From Anaeramoeba ignava (lineage: Eukaryota > Metamonada > Anaeramoebidae), in NCBI GenBank assembly GCA_028826165.1, contig JAPDFW010000033.1:558001-622000 (forward strand): a DNA stretch of 64,000 nucleotides, given 5' to 3'. The notes beneath the pieces are model-generated. The model was given only the letters and a program-made list of their open reading frames with translations. It searched no databases and had not been told where the DNA came from. This document shows positions 47,320 to 61,600 of this stretch, one piece after another; position 1 is the first letter of the stretch; the number at the start of each line of letters is the position of its first letter. A program made the translations under genes and the position numbers.

Positions 47320-47965
47320 CGATTTTGTTTCTGTTTTTCTCGAACGTTTCTGTTTATTAGGGTTTTTAGTATTAAGTCAGTTTTGTTCGTTTTGTTTTTT
47401 TATTTTTTTTTTTGATTATTTTTTTTTTTTTTTTACATTTTTTTTTTTAATCTTTTTTTTTGTTTAAAAAAGTTTTGATAGTTTGAAAAGTTGGTTTGTT
47501 TGTTTGTTTGTTTGTTTTTTTGTTTTTTTTGGTTTTAGGAAAAAAAGTTTTACAAAAAAAAATAAGAAGAGAAAAAGAAGAGAAAGAAAAAAAAAAGAGT
47601 AAAATAACAATAAAAATAATAAAAAGAAAATGAGAAAAAAAAAATGGAAAGAGAAAAAAAATGAAAAAAAAAAAAATTATTTTTTTTAAATTAAAAAATG
47701 ATTTAGCAAAAATAAAAAAAAATAAAATTAAATTAAATGGAGAAAAATTTATTTCTTTTTTTTTTTTCTCCATTTAAAAAAAAATTCTTTTCTTCTTTTT
47801 AATATCTCTCTTTATAATCTTTTTTCATTTTCATTTTTCTTGATCTTTTTTTATAATCTTTTTTTATTTTTTATTTTTTTTATTTTTCTAAATCTTAAAT
47901 TAAATATTAATTAAAAGTCCACTTTTTTTTTTCTTCTTTTTTTTTTTTTTTAAAATTAAATAAAT
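47320..47965. other. Intergenic homopolymer-rich region
   Basis: 646 bp upstream of the GATA-finger gene and downstream of the Sec7 gene. It is T-rich next to 47320, has a TTTG tetramer run at about 47497-47518, then A/G-rich, then T-rich again toward 47960. No gene or RNA is visible. Confidence 0.6.
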
Positions 47966-50900
47966 TCATTTTAAATTCATTTGTTCTTTTAACCAAGGAA
48001 AAAATTTCTTTAAAAATTCTAAAATATAATTCCAATCCAAAAATTCATTCGTATTTTCTTCAGGAAATTCAAGTAAATTCATTTGATTCATAACAAGAAT
48101 AATATTCTTAAAAAGATCACAAATTTGCTTTTTTGATTCTTCTTCTTTTTCTTTATCAATTAATATTTTTGTAATTTGAAGAATTTTAAACCATAAAATA
48201 TTAAATTGATTTTTTGAAGATGAAACTTGAATAATATTTTGAAGAAAAACCTCCAAAGATAAAGAAAATGCTTGTTTTTTTGTGATTGCGAAATTTTCCA
48301 GTTGATTTTGACTTGAATTAATTAAATCATCCAATAAAGGAAACAGTATTTTTTCAAAGCAAATATACCAAATATTTGGAGTGAAAAAAATTGTCTCATT
48401 GCTTAATAATATTCTTGAAGTGTATCTTATTGATTCAGTCCGAATATCAATATTATCATGATGTCCTAATACTCGGAAATGCTGTAGAAATGGTTCCCAA
48501 TAAATTGAAAATTCTTTTTCTTTTGATAATTTCATTCTCGAATTATTTCCTTTTGATTTTTGATTCTTGAAATCTGAAAGCAGAAAAACATGCAAATTAT
48601 AAATCATTCCAATCGCTTTTATTCTTTGTGAAGCTTGTATATTCTCACTTGTTGCAAATCCATAAAGTGTTGAAACAATAACGTCTGTGAAATTTTCCGA
48701 ATGAATAAAACTCATATTTTTTTCTGTTTTGTTTGCATCTTCATAAATATTGTGCAATATTTTCTTCCCAATAATTTCAAATCCAATTTCTGTTGAGTCT
48801 CGATAATTTAATGCAATTTCAATAAGCAAAAAAATAACTTCCCAATCTTTTGAACTTTGAATATTTTTTGAATATTTATCAATAATATTTTGGAATCCAA
48901 TCAAAAATTTTCGATAAATTTTGGATCGAAATGAATCAGGAAGTGTAAACATAATTTTCAAAAAGGAAAGAACATCGCTCACTAAGTTATTGATATCCAG
49001 AAGATTTTCACATAATTTAATTTGGTTTGCCACAACTCTTTCAAGAAAAAATTGTGATTTTTTGGGAGAATTGAAAATTGATAAAAGTAAGTTTCTTGTT
49101 GAAATCCAAATTGTTTCAATTCTGAATTTGTTTTCTAATAAAATCCTGATAAACATTTCAAACAAAAACACCTTTTCATTTTCAGAGAGTTGTTGCTGAT
49201 TTTCAAAAACCACAGATTCATTTGGAGTATTTCTCAAATTTTCTTTTTCTGTTGATCCAATAATTCTCTTTGTAATGATTCCAAATAATAAAATTAAGTT
49301 TTCATTTGAGAGAGATTTTGAACTTTTAAAAATGGATGATATTTTGGAATTTTTGATAAAATTTGCTCGAATTTCATCTTCAATTTTTTGTTTTTCTAAA
49401 GTACTTTCTGAAAGGATAGAAAAGCCAAGATATTGTGAAAACAATCCAAAAATTGATGATCTATTGGGAACATCGATTGAGTTTGATCGTGATTTTGGAT
49501 GTTTTTTGGACTGATGTGTTGATAATTTTGGTGAATTTTCTAAAGATTTGGCTTTTTCTGTTTCTTTTGTTTTTAATTTTTCATCAATTGTTTTTTTCTC
49601 TTGATTTATAACTAAATTTTCTGTTTGTTCAACAAACTCAAAATCTTCAATAACAACCATTTCTTCAGGTAATAAATTCAATTCGAAAAGAAGTAAAATG
49701 GAATTGATAATCATTTCCCAAGTTTCAGGTAAAATGGAATTAATAATATGATTGATAATTTTGAAGTAGTTGATAATGATATTTTGGTTTGTTTGACTTA
49801 ATATTTGAAAATTTGGCATTTTAGAAGTATTAAAAATGGATTTTTCAGCAATAACTTTTAATATATAATTAACTGGTTCTTTCATTTCTAAAGAATGTGA
49901 AATGTAGCAAAAAGAATAACAACTTTCCAAATATTTTTCCAATCTTTGATCTTGTTCACTTTTTTCCAATACTAAAATTTAAAATTTAAAATTTAAAAAA
50001 TTAAAATTAAATTTTTCTTATTAATAATAATTTTCATACTTATTGAAATGAATTTGAGAAAATAATTAATCAATTCCGCAAAAAGATCTTTGTCATAATC
50101 AAATGTTTCTTTGGTTTCAAAAAAATCAAAGCAATGGTAATTCATTTCCCAAATATTTTCTTCATCAAAAACTGGATATTCCTCTTTTCTTTTTGGTTGA
50201 ATATTATTCAATAAATTTATCCAATAACTCCAATTAAATCCTTTTGAATCAATCAAGACTTGATTTGCAGGATCTGCTCCCATTCTAATTTCACAATTTT
50301 GAATAGAATCATACAAATTACTCAACAAATTAGGATCTATATTTTCACCATTATTTAAATTTCTGTGATTCTTAATAAATTCCTCTTTTTTCATTTTTCT
50401 TTTGATACTTGAACTAAATAAATCAGTGTTAAGCATAATAACTGAATAGCACAAAACACAAACAACATCTCTTGAAAAAACAATTTCCGAGATATCAGTA
50501 TCCTGATAAATCTTTGTTGAGAATGCTTCCAAAATTCTTTCTATAAGTTGTGATTCTCCAATTAATCTGAAAGTGGATAAAAATGTTCTTATTGATTGAA
50601 TAAATGAAAATCCTTTGAAATTAAATGTATCAACAAATTCTGTTAATACTTCCTTATTTTTTCTTTTGCCAATAAAATCTGTGATGAATTGTTTATTTAA
50701 GTCGTGAAGAGTTCTAAATAAAATTGCAATTTCTTTTGGTGTTTTTTCTTTTGAAATGATATTTTTCTGTTGAAGAATCTCAATTCCTTTATTAAAATCA
50801 TTTTTCAAAATTGATGAAGCTTGAAATAATATTTTTTTCAATTCTCTTCTTTTGGAGAGAAAATTTATATTTAAATTTATATTTTTTAATTGATTTTTTA

Positions 50901-52368
50901 ATTGATTTTTTAATTGATTTTTATTTTGATTTTGATTTTGATTTTGATTTTGAAATCTTTTTGATAATTGTTTAATAATAAATAATAAAGTATCAAAAGC
51001 AAGAAATTGAATTTTCGAAATTGATTGTTGATCTTGTTTGATTTTCTAAATTAATTCAAAAAAATTAAAATAAATTAAATTAAATATTTTTTTTTCTGTT
51101 GATAAATTATAAAGAAAACTAACATTAATAAGTAAAGTAAATAAAGTTTCAATAATATTTGTGCATTGGATATCACTATCATAATTCACAAAAATGTTCT
51201 GAAGAAATCCATCTAAAGAAACAACTTCACGAATGAAATTATGAACAAGTTCTATTGCAAAAACATCTTTTGAATTTTCTAAAATTGCAAGAATAAGTCT
51301 AAATAAAGTTCCTGTTTGAAGTTTAAGATTTTTCCAAGAATATTGAAACAACAAAAAAACAATGCGAAAAATCAACGAAAGAGTTGAAATTTGATCTGTG
51401 TTGATATTCATTATCAAATATCTCGATAAATCATCTTGTGTAATATGTCTTAATTCAGAAAATTCACATATTTTTTCTTGACTAATTTCCAATATCAAAA
51501 TTAATAACTGCAAAGTTTCATTAAGAAATGAATTATTTTTTGATTCAATTTCAGGATTAATCATTGTGCATAAAAACCTGTAAATTTCACACAAAGATTG
51601 GTATTGCAAAATATCTGGTTCAGCTTCATTTTTGTCTTCATGGAAAATGAAACTGTTTTGGAATGGGTTTTCTTGTTTTTCAATCTGTATTTGTTTAAGT
51701 GTTTGAATTGAATTTCTTTTTGAAATTTGATTAAGTGATTGATTTGATTGATTTCCATTTCTAAAATTTGAAAATAAAATTGTAAGAATTTCCGACAAAG
51801 AATCATAAGATATTTTTCTGAGTAAATTTGAAACAACAGGTTGATAAAAGATTCTAAAGCAAGTTTGAAGCATTTCAATGATGATTTGATGATCAAGAAA
51901 TTTGATTGAAGGAACATAAAAAATATTGAGAATAGTTTTGATAATATTCATCAACACAACTTCATCCTGTTGAACATCAGTTGGTTGAAACTTGCAATTT
52001 GCAACTATTATTGCTGTTTTTGATAATACATAATTGGATTCCTTTGTTGGTAATTTTGGAAAAAAATACTTCAAATAGCAAGAAATTGCATTAAGTGATG
52101 CATTGATTATTAATCCACTTGATTCACTTGTTGATATTATTATAAGAAAAGGTTGAAAAAATCTTTTTAATGGAAGTGTTGATGGATTTTTTTGAAATGA
52201 TTCAATGTTTGAAATTATTAAGTTATGTAATTGTGTTATATTTTCAATATGTGTTTCTTTTTCATTTTCTAATGTTCTATATCTTGTATTTTGTCTCATT
52301 ATTGAAAGAACTTTATTTATTTCATGACAAAGAAGATAAATATTATTTTCTTCTTTATAATTTTGCAT
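47966..52368 (-). CDS. GBF1/Gea-type Sec7-domain ARF guanine-nucleotide exchange factor
   Basis: Three exons: 52368-51124, 51045-50040 and 49971-47966, giving 1,418 residues with consistent phases. The N-terminal helical DCB/HUS region fills about 1-470. The Sec7 domain lies at about 482-665, with FNKGIEILQQKNII, the catalytic glutamate-finger segment FLSTFRLIGESQLIERILEAF, and CVLCYSVIMLNTDLFSSSIKRKMKKEEFIKNHR. The long C-terminal region (about 750-1418) is helical HDS-like. The FVDTFNFKGFSFIQSIRTFL and ILEAFSTK features favour the GBF1/Gea/GNOM branch over BIG/Sec7p. Such proteins activate Arf1 at the early Golgi to recruit COPI. Between Sec7 and DCB there is a short Gln-Asn/Leu-Lys-Asn repeat. 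Asn-rich tracts are otherwise few. Confidence 0.92.
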
Positions 52369-53837
52369 TTTTAATTAAAATGAAAATGAAAATGAAAAAA
52401 ATGAAAAAAATTTTTTCATTTTATTATTTTATTTTTGGATTTTTCAATTTTGATTTTTTCAATTTTAATATTGAATTAAATTTTGAATTGAATTGAATTG
52501 GATTGATTTAAATTAAATTGAATTTTGAATATTAAATTTTAAATTGAATTGAATTGAATTAAATTAAATTTTGAATTAAATTGAATTGAATATTGAATTA
52601 AATTGAATTGAATTGAATATTAAATTGAATTTTGAATTGTATATTGAATTAAATATTGAATTTTGAATTGAATTTTGAATTAAATTAAATTGAATTGATT
52701 TGATTTGATTTGAATTAAATTGAATATTAAATTGAATTGAATTGAATTAAATTGAATTGAATTGAATTGAATTGAATTGAATTAAATTGAATTGAATTGA
52801 ATATTGAATTGAATTGAATTGAATATTGAATTGAAAATTGAATTGAATATTGAATTAAATATTGAATTGAATTAAATTAAATTGAATTAAATTGAATTTT
52901 GAATTAAATTGAATTGAATTGAATTAAATTTTGAATTAAATTGAATTGAATTAAATTGAATTAAATTAAATTTTGAATTAAATTGAATTGAATTGAATAT
53001 TAAATTGAATTTTGAATTGAATTAAATTAAATATTAAATTTTGAATTAAATTGAATATTGAATTGAATGTTGAATTTTGAATTGAATTTTGAATTAAATT
53101 AAATTGAATTGAATATTGAATTGAATTGAATTAAATTGAATTGAATATTGAATTAAATATTGAATTTTGAATTGAAATATTAAATTGAATTGAATTTTGA
53201 ATTTAAATTGAATATTGAATTAAATTGAATTTTAAATTGAATATTGAATATTGAATTAAATTAAATTGAATTTTAAATTGAATATTAAATTGAATTTTGA
53301 ATTAAATTAAATTGAATTTTGAATTGAATTTTGAATTGAATTGAATATTGAATTGAATTTTGAATTGAATTGAATATTGAATTAAATTGAATTTTGAATT
53401 GAATTGAATATTGAATTAAATTGAATTTTGAATTGAATTGAATATTGAATTAAATTGAATTGAATTGAATTAAATTGAATTAAATTGAATTTTGAATTTA
53501 AATTGAATTTTGAATTTTGAATTTTGAATTTTGAATTAAATTGAATTGAATTGAATTTTGAATTGAATTTTGAATTGAATATTAAATTGAATTGAATTAA
53601 ATTGAATTGAATTGAATTAAATTGAATTGAATTGAATTGATTTGATTTGATTTGAATTGAATTTTGAATATTGAATTTTGAATTGAATTTTGAATTGAAT
53701 ATTGAATTTTGAATTGAATTAAATTAAATTGAATTGAATTTTGAATTGAATTGAATTTTGAATTGAATTGAATTTTGAATTGAATTGAATTTTGAATTGA
53801 ATTGAATTTTGAATTGAATTGAATATTTAATTTGGAT
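52369..53837. repeat. Intergenic GAATT / GAATTAAATT array
   Basis: About 100 bp of T-rich promoter-like sequence upstream of the Sec7 gene is followed from about 52470 to 53836 by a 1.35-kb array of GAATT and AAATT pentamers with interspersed TATT and TTTT, running up to the stop codon of the TMEM115-like gene. No gene is visible. Confidence 0.9.
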
Positions 53838-55469
53838 TTAATTTTTGTTCTCCATATCTTCGTTTGAATCACTATCATGTTTAGTAATTTCTTCAGTATT
53901 CAAAGTATTTTCAGAATCATGAGATAAATAACCAGTAACATTTCCTGATTGATTTTGATCATTTTTCCAAAAGGAAATTTTGTTAATAATTTTTTCAGTT
54001 ATTGGATGAGCAGTTTCTGGAAAGAAAGTGTATAAAGAAAATTGGTCATTTGGATCACCAGTTTCTCCATTTTCATGTTTTTGGAAAATATCTTAAATAA
54101 ATCCAACTGAAATATATTCCAAGTAAAATGAATGGATATTGTTGATATGCTCCAAAAAATAAAAAAATTGTTGATACTAATAAATATATTCCTGTTAAAT
54201 ATTTCACTCGAACTGTTGTGAATACAAAAGATACTTCATTCTCAGGCATTAATTGTTTAAATGCAACTGTAAATCCTGCAGTAATTCCTGAAAATCCACA
54301 AAAAGGAAGATATCTTTTTTTTAAAATTAAATATTTATTTTAGATTTTAAATATTTATTTTGAATTTAAATATATATCTTGAATTTAAATATTTATATTG
54401 AATTTAAATATTTATCTTGAATTTAAATATTTATTTTTAATTTTAAATATTTATTTTGAATTTAAATATATATCTTGAATTTAAATATTTATATTGAATT
54501 TAAATATTTATCTTGAATTTAAATATTTATTTTTAATTTAAATATTTATTTTGAATTTAAATATTTATATTTTAATTTAAATATTGATTTTTAATTCAAA
54601 TATTTATATTGAATTTAAATATTTATATTGAATTTAAGTATTTATTTTGAATTTAAATATTTATATTGAATTTAAATATTTATATTGAATTTAAATATTT
54701 ATTTTGAATTTAAATATTTATCTTGAATTTAAATATTTATATTGAATTTAAATATTTATTTTGAATTTAAATATTTATATTGATTTTAAATATTTATCTT
54801 GAATTTAAATATTTATTTTTAATTTAAATATTTATTTTGATTTTAAATATTTATTTTGAATTTAAATATTTATCTTGAATTTAAAATTGAAATTAAATCC
54901 TTACAAAATTGTTTTAGAACGAATAAATATATTGAGAAAAAATATCAAAAAAAAAGTGCCTAATCCAGTTACTGCATTAATAATAAAAATAAATTTAAAA
55001 AATTCTTTTTGACCCCATAAAGGTTCAAGAATCTTTCCAGTAACAATTAATAAAAATATTGAAAAAAAAGCCTTTATATTTCATTTTGAAAATTTAAATG
55101 TAAAATTAAATTAGTTAATTTTAAAATTTAAAAAAATTTTTTTAAATTTACACCTATAACTGAAATTTCAAAATAACCAGCAGTTAAAAAATTCCATATA
55201 AAATAATTTGGAGAAACAGTTCTTAAAATTAAAAAGGAATTTTTTTGTTTTAATTTTTGATAAAAATTTATTTAAAAAAACAAATAAAAATTTTAAATTT
55301 TAATTTTTTAAATTTTTTTTTCAAATCAATAAATTATTTACAATCCAACTTTTAAAGCAAAATAATTTTCAGTTTCTTGAGAAAATACATTTAATAAAGC
55401 TAAAACACCAATTAAAATAGAAATAATTTTTGTAAAAACTGGAATATTTGAAAAAATATTGTTTTGCAT
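53838..55469 (-). CDS. TMEM115-like rhomboid-fold Golgi membrane protein (one frame break)
   Basis: Four exons: 55469-55342, 55221-55152, 55071-54905 and 54313-53838, about 279 residues. Several hydrophobic segments follow the TMEM115 order: ISILIGVLALLNVF, VSPNYFIWNFLTAGYFEISVIG, LLIVTGKILEPLWGQKEFFKF, LPFCGFSGITAGFTVAFKQLMPE, YLTGIYLLVSTIFLFFGA and LLGIYFSWIYLRYF, then the cytosolic DPNDQFSLYTFFPETAHPI. No serine protease dyad is evident, as in TMEM115. In exon 4 one extra base in 54089-54083 turns RYFPKHENG into a stop; removing one A restores the family sequence. TMEM115 is a Golgi protein involved in retrograde traffic. Here it is divergent from the MROH1-like gene. Confidence 0.86.
54314..54904 (-). 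repeat. Intron 3 of the TMEM115-like gene: AATTTAAATATTTAT array
   Basis: 591 bp, donor GTAAGG and acceptor AAAAAAAG on the minus strand, filled on the plus strand with a unit of about 18 bp, TTTAAATATTTATnTTGAA. The variable position and a few single-base changes distinguish copies. Confidence 0.85.
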
Positions 55470-55610
55470 TTTAAATTTAAAATAAAAAAAATGAAAAAAA
55501 ATGAAAAAATCATTTTTCAATTTTTTTCTTTTTATTTTTTTTTACTTAATTTGATTTTCTTTTTGTTTTTGATTTTCAATTTGATTTTCAATTTGATTTT
55601 GTTTTTCGAA
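55470..55610. promoter_or_regulatory. Divergent promoter region, TMEM115-like / MROH1-like
   Basis: 141 bp between divergent ATGs; A-rich (AAAAAAATGAAAAAAATG) on the left and T-rich (TTTTTTTACTTAATTTG, TTTTTGATTTTCAA) on the right, the same strand switch as in the other head-to-head pairs. Confidence 0.4.
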
Positions 55611-58600
55611 ATGTCAACTCATCCAATAATTGATCAATTTACCAAAGAATTAATAATTTCAATATCAGATCCATCACAAGAAGTAAGACAAGAAATAATT
55701 GATTCTCTTATAGAAATAGGGATTCATAAACCATCACTTGTTTGTTCTTTTGTCCTTCATTATTTTAATTCAACAAAAGTAAATTTCGAAATAAGATTTA
55801 ATTTAATAATTTAATAATTTAATTTGAATTTAATTTGAAATAATAATTTAATTTGAAATAATAATTTAATTTGAAATAATAATTTAATTTGAAATAATAA
55901 TTTAAATTGAAATAATAATTTAATTTGAAATAATAATTTAATTTGAAATAATAATTTAATTTGAATTAATAATTCGAAATAAGATTTAATTTAATAATTT
56001 AATTTGAATTTGATTTGAAATAATAATTTAAATTGAATTTAATTTGAAATAATAATTTAAATTGAAATAATAATTTAATTTGAAATAATAATTTAATTCG
56101 AAATAATAATTTAATTTGAAATAATAATTTAATTTGAATTTAAATTGAATTTGAAATAATAATTTAATTTGATTTGAATTTAAATTGAATTTAATTTGAA
56201 ATAATAATTTTTCAAATTTATTCTTCTTCTTTTAATTTAGAAAATCCAAAAATTAAAACAAATTCTTTTATTAAATATTATTTTCCGTATTGTTAATCCT
56301 CAACCAGAAAATATTCAAAATGATTTAGCAGATCGTTTATTAAAGTTTTCATGGGAAAAAATTATCACAGCAAAGGTTTTAAAACAAAATTTAATTAATT
56401 AATTAATTTTTAAATTCATTCTTTTTATAAATTTTTTTTTTAAAGAATGAAAATGATGAACTTGCAAACTATTCTGTTAAAATTTTTGTTTCTTTAAGCA
56501 AACAGTATTATCAAAAAGTTATAAATCAAGTTCTTCAAGATTTTGCATCAGGAAATTCTCCACATTATCATGCATTTACTTGTTTAGGTCAAATTGCAAC
56601 AGAAAATCCAATATCATTTGTTCCTTATTTAGATGAAATTTTACTGAAATTTTTAAAAGTTATGGATTCAATTAAGAAAACATCAATTAAAATAGGTTTT
56701 TCAACTGGTTTGTTATGAAACAATATTTAATATTAAATATTGAATTAAATATTAAATTTTGAATTGAATTAAATATTAAATATTGAATTGAATTAAATAT
56801 TAAATATTGAATTGAATTAAATATTAAATTGAATTGAATTAAATATTAAATTTTGATTTGAATTAAATATTGAATTTTGATTTGAATTAAATATTAAATT
56901 TTGATTTGAATTAAATATTAAATTTTAAATTTTAAATTTTCATTTGAATTAAATATTGAATTAAATATTAAATTGAATTTTGATTTGAATTAAATATTAA
57001 ATTTTGATTTGAATTAAATTGAATTTTGATTTGAATTAAATATTAAATTGAATTTTGATTTGAATTTTGATTTGAATTAAGTATTAAATTTTGATTTGAA
57101 TTTTCAATTGAATTAAATATTTTCATTATAATAGCTGTCGCCCATTTTTCAGATTCCGTCTTTTATTATCTTAATCATCCAGAATATGATGAATCAAAAA
57201 ATATTTCAATAGAAAACTTCCAATCACCATTTACAAGAATCTACACATTATTATTTCAAACTTGGCTTCCAAAAATTTCATCACAAGGAAAAATATCATT
57301 AATTCAAACAATAGGATCAGTTGCAAGATTTCTTGGAACAGATAAATTTCAAGAACAAATTCCCAAGTTGATTCCATCGATACTAAAACTTTTCCAAAAA
57401 GAATCTGTTCAAAATTATCTTCCCATAATAAGTTCATTGAATTTCTTGTTGGATGTGATTATAAATAAAGGAATACAATTGGAAGAACAAATTCTAAATA
57501 TGATTGTCACAGGAATTCATCCACTTATTTGTTCATCTTATGATCCTTCAAATTCAACTTTATATAAAACTTATAATGAATTTTTACGATGTTTTGAAAC
57601 AATTAGCAATAATCATTTATCTTTTTTGATCAATTTCTTGATTTCCAAAGTGGAAAGTCGAGATTCCAAATTAAAAGAAGGAAGTATTCAAATCATGAAA
57701 CATTTAGTTTCTCATTGTCCTCAAAATTTGGGTGATCAAAAATTCCAAATTATCAATTCGGTACAAAATTTGATTCGGCAAAATCCAGATTATCAACTTT
57801 CTTCAAGTATTTGCGATCTAATTGTCGCAATGGCAAATCAAAATTATCTCCAAAATTCTTCAACTGGCAGAGAATTATTTCGTTTTGTTCTTCAAAATAC
57901 TTCAATTAGTGATCAAAAAATTAAAGATTTTATGAAAGAACAAGAAAAACACCAGAAAAAAAGCAAAGGATCAGATTTCCAAATCACTCCTCAAATGCTT
58001 AGATTCAGTTGTGAGAAAATTGTAATAATGATGGCTCAAACAATGCCAGAAGTTGATTCTTTATTATGGCCTTATTTGGTTCAATTGATTAAAACTGAAG
58101 AATTTGAGAATTCTTTACCAATTATTTGTAAAGCAACATCAATAATAGCAAATAAAAAACTTCAAGAAGAAAAATTAGAAAAAGAAAGATTAGAGAAAGA
58201 AAAATTAGAAAAAGAAAGATTAGAGAAAGAAAAATTAGAAAAAGAAAGATTAGAAAAAGAAAGATTAGAAAAAGAAAGATTAGAAAAAGAAAGATTAGAA
58301 AAAGAAAAATTAGAGAAAGAAAATCAAGAAATTAAAGATGAAAATCAAGAAATTAAAGATGATGAAAATAAAGATAATGAAAATCAAATTAATAATGAAA
58401 ATCAAATTAATAATGAAAATCAAGAAATTAAAGAAAATAAAGATAATGAAAATAAAGAAATTAAAGATGATGAAAATCAAGAAATTAAAGATGATGAAAA
58501 TCAAGAAATTAAAGATGATGAAAATCAAGAAATTAAAGAAAATAAAGATAATGAAAATAAAGAAATTAAAGATGATGAAAATAAAGAAATTAAAGAAAAT

Positions 58601-61600
58601 AAAGAAATGAAAATGAAAATAAAGAAATTAAAGAAAATAAAGAAATTAAAGATGATGAAAATAAAGAAATTAAAGATGATGAAAATAAAGATGATGAAAA
58701 TAAAGATGATGAAAATAAAGATGATGAAAATCAAGATACACACATTCAAGAAATTTATCATAATCAATTCAAACATAAACCAAGAATACCAGAGAAAAAA
58801 CATCATAGAAAAAAACCAAGACAAAAAGAAAAAAAAGAATCTCCAAAAATTCCAAGAAAAGAACAAGAAAAAATTCATAAAAAAGAACAAGAAAAAATTC
58901 ATAAAAAAGAACAAGAAAAAATTCATAAAAAAAAACCAAAAGATGAAACACTTATAAATGGAAAGTTTGATTTTACAAAATTCCCAGACGTTCCACAACC
59001 AGCATTTATTCTTGCAAGAATGATTCTTCTTTGTGTAAATCCATTTTTAAGAAATGAACCAGCAAAAAATGCACTGAATTTACTTCTTGTACTTTCGGAA
59101 TCATTGCATCCTTCTTTATCCGAAGAATGGCGACAAAAAGTGGAAATTTTAATAAGTGAAATTGATACATTTCGAGAGGAGACATTTAATAAGAAAAAAT
59201 GGGAAAAAAAACTTCTTCATTTTCTTTTTGACACAATTCAACTGATTGAAGATGAAGAATGGATTGTTACTTTATCAGAATCAATGGCAAATCTATTTAG
59301 CATGTGCAATAATACAGATACAAAAAGAGCAAATTATATATTTTTTGGATCTGTTCTTCGATTCTGCAAAAATAAAGAATTGGTTCTTCGGAATTTGCGA
59401 ACAATGTATACTCATCTCAACAGAAACGATCCAAACGAAATCATTGGATTTTCACAAGCACACGGAATTGCAGGAGCAACTCATTTCGATCCAGTGTTGC
59501 AATCACTTTCTTTGATAATTCAAACGGATCTTGTTGTCAAAAAAGGTGGAATTTTCCAAAAAAAAGTAATCAATGATCTTGAAATTGCGCAGAATCAACA
59601 ATGCATATTCTATAGTTTTGGATACACAATGACGCGAGTAAATACTCAACTATTGGTTTCGCGTCTTGAGAATCCAATATTCAAAGTATTGCTTCCAATC
59701 GTTCAACAAATGCCAACTTCTCTTCCAGTTAGACAATCAATTATGTTTTGGATCGATAAATTATCAAGAGCTTTAAGAAAATTAAATAACGATCCAAATT
59801 TCACTTTTACCAAAAGAAACGACTTGATGAAAATTGTTTTGCAATTCATTTCTTCAGAAGAACTTGAAATTACAACAAATGTCGAAAAGAAAATTGAACC
59901 AACAAAAGAGAAAGACAATCAAAAGAAACAAAGAAAAAAATCGAAAAAGCCTCTAAATACAGTTATTACATCTCTAAATGCGGATCCAACAAACCAATAT
60001 GGAGATCCGTTTCTGATCTCAAAAGATATTCTTGGATTTGTCAATTTGGGACTCAAAACATTAGTCTCATTGATTCTTCTTCGTCCAAGAATGGAAGCAG
60101 AACAAGAAATCAATGTTTTGTCATCAACTTTCCATCTTTGGGAAATTTCCATTGAAGAACTTGTGATCATCAACAGCAATCTCCAAAATAATGAATATGA
60201 TTCTGATGACAATTCAGATCAAGAGAAGTTTTTTGATCAAATTAATAATGTTCTTGGTGCTATGTTATTTATGGATTCAAAACAGCATTTCTTTTTGAAA
60301 TTATTTTCAAGATATAGTCCGAATATTCAATCCCGAAACTACATCAAGAGATTCAGAGCCTGCAAAATATTTATGTTTTTATGCAACCAATTCTTGGAAT
60401 TTCGGATTAACAAAAAAACCGAACCCAAAAAATTTTCTTCACGAATTGAGTCCAAAATGCACCAAGAAAATGTCGACAATGAAGAGAAAAAATTCGAGCA
60501 TTTAGGGCAATATCTTGCTCGTGTTGTTCCAAGATGCTTTGATTTGCACGTCCCAACTAGAAAAGTTGCAATCAGTTCTGTTATTACTCTTCTTTATATT
60601 GATTATTGTTTCAGAGAAGCATCCAAAAAACAAACAGTTATCCAAAAACTTGAACAACCTTCATATATCAAAAATCTTGAATCGATTGGAAAGCAAATTG
60701 AAACCAAACAAAACCAGGGATTATTAAGTTTCACATCTGAAATTGCCAAATTCTTCTCCAAAAATTTGGACAAGCACAATTTCATTCCATTTTTGATTCA
60801 ATTAATCAAAGATCTTCGCGAATTTGACTTGATGAGTGCGCAATGCACAGCAACAATTTTCTATGAATGTATTTGTTCGCGAAGCTCTGAAGATATTGCA
60901 AACGGAATTGAGGAACTTTTTTCTAATATTCAATTGGCATTATATCGTTTAAGACATGAGGAAGTAATGAAACCGTTATTTTCGGCAATTCAAGAATTAG
61001 CAACAATGAACCTCAATATTGCATTGAAATTACTTCTTGCACAACCACCTCCAATGCATATTATGGATCAAAAATGTCTTGTCTTGATTTCTTCCAAAAA
61101 AGAATTGGCAACTGTCATTTTGAAATATCTTCTTGAGGTGATGAACAAACAAGATCAAGAACAACAATTACCTTCAAAAGAAAATAAGCAAGAAAATAAG
61201 GAAAATAAACAAGAAGTTGTTGAAAAGGAAATCAAACAATATTCTCTTTCAGAAACAGCTACTTCTGCGCTTCAAGTTTTTATTGAATCTGGTTTAGTTG
61301 AAAATCTTTTAACCCAAAATTATCCAAAAATTTTTGCTTCAATTATCGCAAGAATTGGGTTCAGTTTCCAAGAATTCATCAACAGCAACAATACAAACAA
61401 AAAATCTTTAGATATTTCTATTAATGTTCTCAAAAAATTTTTTGAAGTTTTAAGTGATACTGAGATTTTAACAAAAATGGAAAATGATGTTTCTGAAATT
61501 ACAAAATGTGTTATTCATCAAGAACATATTGATATGATGAATAAAAAAAGAAAAGAAGAGATTGAAATTGAAGAAGAAGTAGAAATTGAAGAGGATAATT

